From an uncultured Clostridia bacterium (GTDB taxonomy: Bacteria; Bacillota; Clostridia; Christensenellales; CAG-314): 8,500 nucleotides of DNA. Position numbers and translations under genes: made by a program. The stretch covers positions 1 through 8,500 of the forward strand of contig CALLXO010000197.1 in NCBI GenBank assembly GCA_937875645.1, read 5' to 3'. The notes below the pieces were generated by a model, which was given only the letters and a program-made list of their open reading frames with translations, did no database searches and was not told where the DNA came from. This document shows positions 6,333 to 8,500 of the stretch, in pieces (position 1 is the first letter of the stretch; each line of letters begins with the position of its first letter).

Positions 6333-6638
6333 GTTTACCTCATTTTCATTGTTCCTTGAAGCTTGTTGTATGTTTTTTAAGGCGCTGTACACTTCGCTGT
6401 CAAATACCTTTTTGCCTTGTTTTAATTTTTGCGAAATACTATCTAAATTTGCACCTGTATAAAGCAAGTGCTTTATGTTTTTCCGCTTTAGGCTGTTAAG
6501 CTTATGTTTTTGTCCATCACAAATTTGTACGGTATTGTCGTCAGAAAAGGCGACAACTACAAAACAACATCCAGCATCTCTGCCCTTAAGCGAATAAACA
6601 ACGCTTCCGATATCTATTTCTTTATTTAATTTTTGCAT
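6114..6638 (-). CDS. KOW/L14e-like RNA-binding domain fused in frame to IF-1
   Basis: This 174-residue open frame joins two proteins that are normally separate neighbours. Residues 9-60 resemble the KOW domain (L14e-like) proteins that Clostridia encode between map and inf[39 protein letters not shown]. Their function is not known beyond likely RNA or ribosome binding. Residues 63-90 look helical. A polar linker [12 protein letters not shown] (91-102) leads to complete IF-1 at residue 103. The start at 6638 is one base after the map stop. No good Shine-Dalgarno precedes it, so translation probably depends on coupling to map. Stop codons in the other two frames lie just before the IF-1 ATG, so a small indel at the 3' end of the KOW gene could have removed its own stop. 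A real fusion, a recent mutation or a sequencing error all fit. Confidence 0.8.
   Translation of the reverse strand: MQKLNKEIDIGSVVYSLKGRDAGCCFVVVAFSDDNTVQICDGQKHKLNSLKRKNIKHLLYTGANLDSISQKLKQGKKVFDSEVYSALKNIQQASRNNENEVNMSKDDVIEVEGKVVEVLPNANFIVELSNNHKITAYIGGKLRMHYIKIMKGDSVTVEMSPYDLTKGRIIWRSK
6337..6341 (-). promoter_or_regulatory. Internal ribosome binding site for IF-1
   Basis: GAGGT in the context AATGAGGTAAACATG, five bases from GAGG to the ATG at 6332. It complements the 3' end of 16S rRNA over five bases and lies inside the KOW-IF-1 frame. It is the main sequence evidence that IF-1 is translated independently despite the continuous frame. Confidence 0.7.
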
Positions 6639-6639
6639 A

Positions 6640-7386
6640 TTACTTTGTTATAATTTCCGCACCGTTGTCGGTGATTATGATAGTGTTTTCGTAATGCGCT
6701 GACGGCTTATTATCTTTGGTGATTGCCGTCCATCCATTAGGCGAAAAAACTACTTCCGCAGTACCCATATTAATCATAGGTTCGATGCATATGGTCATAT
6801 TTGATGCAAGACGAATACCTCTGCCTTTAATGCCATAATTTGGAACATTGGGGTCTTCGTGAAGGACGCTGCCTATACCGTGGCCGACAAGCTCCGTCAC
6901 CACGCCAAAACCGTATCTTTGCGCATGTTGACTCACCGCCCAGCCTATATCCCCTAACCTCACTCCGTTTTTTACTACATTTAACGCTTTATAAAAACAT
7001 TGTTCGGTAACTTCCACCAGCGTGCGTTTTTCGGGACTGACCTGCCCTATGCAAAAGGTCCTTGCCGCATCGCCGTTGTAGCCGTGCATTTCTGCGCCTA
7101 AATCAATAGACACAATCTGACCTTCTTCGATGTAGCGATGTTTATTAGGAATACCGTGTACCACCTCTTCGTCAATTGATATACAAGTAGATGAAGGGTA
7201 ACCTCTATAATGCAAAAAGTTGGGGCGTGCGCCGCACTTAACAATAAAATCATGTGCTATTTTGTCAAGTTGAGCGGTGCTGATACCTACACGTATTTTA
7301 TCCTCTAACAGCTTGAGCGTATCGGCGACAACTTTGCCTGCCTCTCTCATATACCCTAATTGCTCGGGTGTTTTTATGTTAATCAT
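6640..7386 (-). CDS. map: Methionine aminopeptidase, type I
   Basis: Map removes the initiator methionine from nascent proteins in the cytoplasm, using a two-metal centre. The 248-residue protein has the compact type I length. All five metal ligands are visible: D95 (SIDLGA), D106 (GYNGDAART), H169 (LVGHGIG), E202 (CIEPM) and E233 (HYENT). The substrate-site histidines H77 (VVHGIP) and H176 (LHEDP) are also present. The ATG overlaps the adk stop in an ATGA arrangement, so translation is likely coupled; I see no strong Shine-Dalgarno upstream. The order adk-map before infA is standard in Bacillota. Nothing suggests loss of activity. Confidence 0.98.
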   Translation of the reverse strand: MINIKTPEQLGYMREAGKVVADTLKLLEDKIRVGISTAQLDKIAHDFIVKCGARPNFLHYRGYPSSTCISIDEEVVHGIPNKHRYIEEGQIVSIDLGAEMHGYNGDAARTFCIGQVSPEKRTLVEVTEQCFYKALNVVKNGVRLGDIGWAVSQHAQRYGFGVVTELVGHGIGSVLHEDPNVPNYGIKGRGIRLASNMTICIEPMINMGTAEVVFSPNGWTAITKDNKPSAHYENTIIITDNGAEIITK

Positions 7387-8021
7387 AGTCTGTTTAAAGC
7401 TTGTTCTATATCACGTGATACATTTTCTGGCAATTGGTCTCCGTTAATATTGACAAGCAAACCTCTATTTTTGTAAAACTCCAATATCGGTTTTGTTTGA
7501 AGGGTATAGACAGTCAATCTATTTTTCACTGTTTCCACTTTGTCGTCATCACGAATATACAGTTTCCCGCCACAAGAGGTGCAAATTGTGTTTCCCGTTA
7601 GGGAAGACATATTGCAGATTTTTCCGCAACTTTTGCAGGTGCGTCTGCCTGTCAGCCTTGAAAGCAACTTATCTTCGCTGACGACAAGGTTAATCACGCC
7701 ATCAATTTGACAAATCTGCTCAAAAGCTTGCGCTTGAGCTATTGTTCGGGGGAAACCGTCTAAAATGTAACCGTTTTTACAATCTGATTGACTAAGTCTT
7801 TCTTTTACTATTGTGAGCACATCACTGTCGGGTGCCAATTTGCCATCATCAAGAAGTGCCTTTATTTTTATGCCAAGCGGCGTTTGGTTTTTGATATGAA
7901 ATCTAAAAATGTCGCCCGTCGATATCTGCGGAATACTTAACAACTCCGCCAACCGAGATGCCTGCGTGCCCTTCCCCGCTCCGGGGGCGCCCGTCAAAAC
8001 AATCTTTAAATTCTTTCTCAT
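7383..8021 (-). CDS. adk: Adenylate kinase, zinc-LID type
   Basis: Adk interconverts ATP plus AMP with two ADP and balances the adenylate pool. The 212-residue product is the long form, with a P-loop GAPGAGKGT at residues 11-19, the AMP-binding ISTGDIFR (33-40), and DGFPRT (88-93). The LID domain has arginines in GRRTCKSC and four cysteines C129, C132, C147 and C150 in two CxxC pairs, a structural zinc site common in Gram-positive bacteria. RLTVYTLQTKPILEFY (168-183) is the usual C-terminal signature. The ATG at 8021 lies seven bases after the secY stop, with only a weak AGG near that stop, suggesting coupling. It overlaps map by four bases. Identification is secure. Confidence 0.98.
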   Translation of the reverse strand: MRKNLKIVLTGAPGAGKGTQASRLAELLSIPQISTGDIFRFHIKNQTPLGIKIKALLDDGKLAPDSDVLTIVKERLSQSDCKNGYILDGFPRTIAQAQAFEQICQIDGVINLVVSEDKLLSRLTGRRTCKSCGKICNMSSLTGNTICTSCGGKLYIRDDDKVETVKNRLTVYTLQTKPILEFYKNRGLLVNINGDQLPENVSRDIEQALNRL

Positions 8022-8028
8022 TTTTCGC

Positions 8029-8500
8029 CTATTTTAAAAACCCTTTATAATGGCGCATCATTATTTGATTTTGCAAGGACTTGTCAAATTCCAATGCAAC
8101 TGATACTACGATAAGCAAACCTGTTGCCGAATATGCGCTTGTTAAGCCTTCATTGCCTACCAATTGGAATATCGTTGAGGGCAACAGTGCCATTATTGCC
8201 AAGAATACCGCTCCCCAAAAAGTTATGCGCGAAACAGTTTTTGCTAAAAAGTCTGCTGTTTCTCTTCCCGGTCTTATCCCTGGGATAAACCCGCCGTTTT
8301 GCTGTACGTTTTTGCTTATTTCCGCAGGATTAAACTGTATCTGCGAATAGAAGAAGCTAAACAAGAAAATAAGTACTGTTAAGCTAAGTAAATATATTAC
8401 CGAACCCCACCAAGTGCCTCCGTTGCTTGTCATGTTCCTGTCCCACCAATAAGCCGCTGTGCCTTCGCCTGTGCCAAAAAAGCTGAATATCATAGGCAAA
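8029..8500 (-). CDS. secY: Protein translocase subunit SecY, C-terminal part
   Basis: SecY is the membrane channel of the Sec export machinery, working with SecE, SecG and SecA. The window holds about the last 157 codons; the 5' end is beyond base 8500, so the first residues here (LPMIFSFFG) are internal and the TTG at 8499 is not a start. Visible features are a hydrophobic segment around YLLSLTVLIFLFSFFYSQI (TM8), the conserved cytoplasmic loop IQFNPAEISKNVQQNGGFIP followed by GIRPGRETADFL, TM9 around ITFWGAVFLAIMALLP, TM10 around GLLIVVSVALEFDKSL, and the C-terminal tail MMRHYKGFLK. These match the C-terminal third of SecY. It stands directly before adk, its usual neighbour in the spc operon. 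The extracellular loop before TM8 (YWWDRNMTSNGGTWW) is rich in tryptophan and not strongly conserved. Confidence 0.97.
   Translation of the reverse strand, partial: LPMIFSFFGTGEGTAAYWWDRNMTSNGGTWWGSVIYLLSLTVLIFLFSFFYSQIQFNPAEISKNVQQNGGFIPGIRPGRETADFLAKTVSRITFWGAVFLAIMALLPSTIFQLVGNEGLTSAYSATGLLIVVSVALEFDKSLQNQIMMRHYKGFLK

Noticed and set aside
8029..8499. TTG at 8499 as a start of a short membrane protein
   Set aside because: The sequence continues the internal part of SecY; the frame is open to the window edge and homology begins mid-protein.

Overview
The window is part of a Gram-positive-type ribosomal protein operon (the end of the spc operon plus the alpha operon) followed by a two-gene repair and translation unit. 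Every real gene is on the minus strand, so transcription runs from base 8500 towards base 1. The gene order secY-adk-map-KOW-infA-rpmJ-rpsM-rpsK-rpsD-rpoA-rplQ, a four-cysteine zinc LID in adenylate kinase, the KOW/L14e-like gene before infA, and clear AGGAG-type ribosome binding sites all point to Bacillota, most likely an uncultured Clostridia-like lineage. That placement is inference. By eye the base composition is moderate to low GC.

Layout in transcription order: C-terminal part of secY (8029-8500, 5' end outside the window); adk; map (4-base overlap with adk); one open frame at 6114-6638 encoding a KOW/L14e-like domain joined in frame to a complete 72-residue IF-1; rpmJ (38 residues, 5964-6080); a 93-base spacer; rpsM; rpsK; rpsD; rpoA; rplQ. 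A well-formed intrinsic terminator at 2861-2894 closes this unit. About 130 bases with candidate sigma-A promoters lead to pth, which starts with GTG, and then mfd, which runs off the window at base 1.

The long unit joins protein export (SecY), nucleotide balance (Adk), N-terminal methionine removal (Map), translation initiation (IF-1), ribosome assembly (L36, S13, S11, S4, L17) and the RNA polymerase alpha subunit. The second unit links rescue of stalled peptidyl-tRNA (Pth) with rescue of stalled RNA polymerase at DNA lesions (Mfd).

The points most worth a second look are: (1) the in-frame KOW-IF-1 fusion, which keeps an internal Shine-Dalgarno sequence and ATG exactly at the usual IF-1 start; (2) a single-base frame break in mfd near 1355-1385, with about 460 intact codons after it; (3) a ribosomal protein L17 about 50 residues longer than usual; (4) the pth-mfd pair directly behind rplQ. 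I see no mobile element, CRISPR array, tRNA, rRNA or defence system, and no wholly new system. The novelty is in how known genes are fused, broken or arranged.
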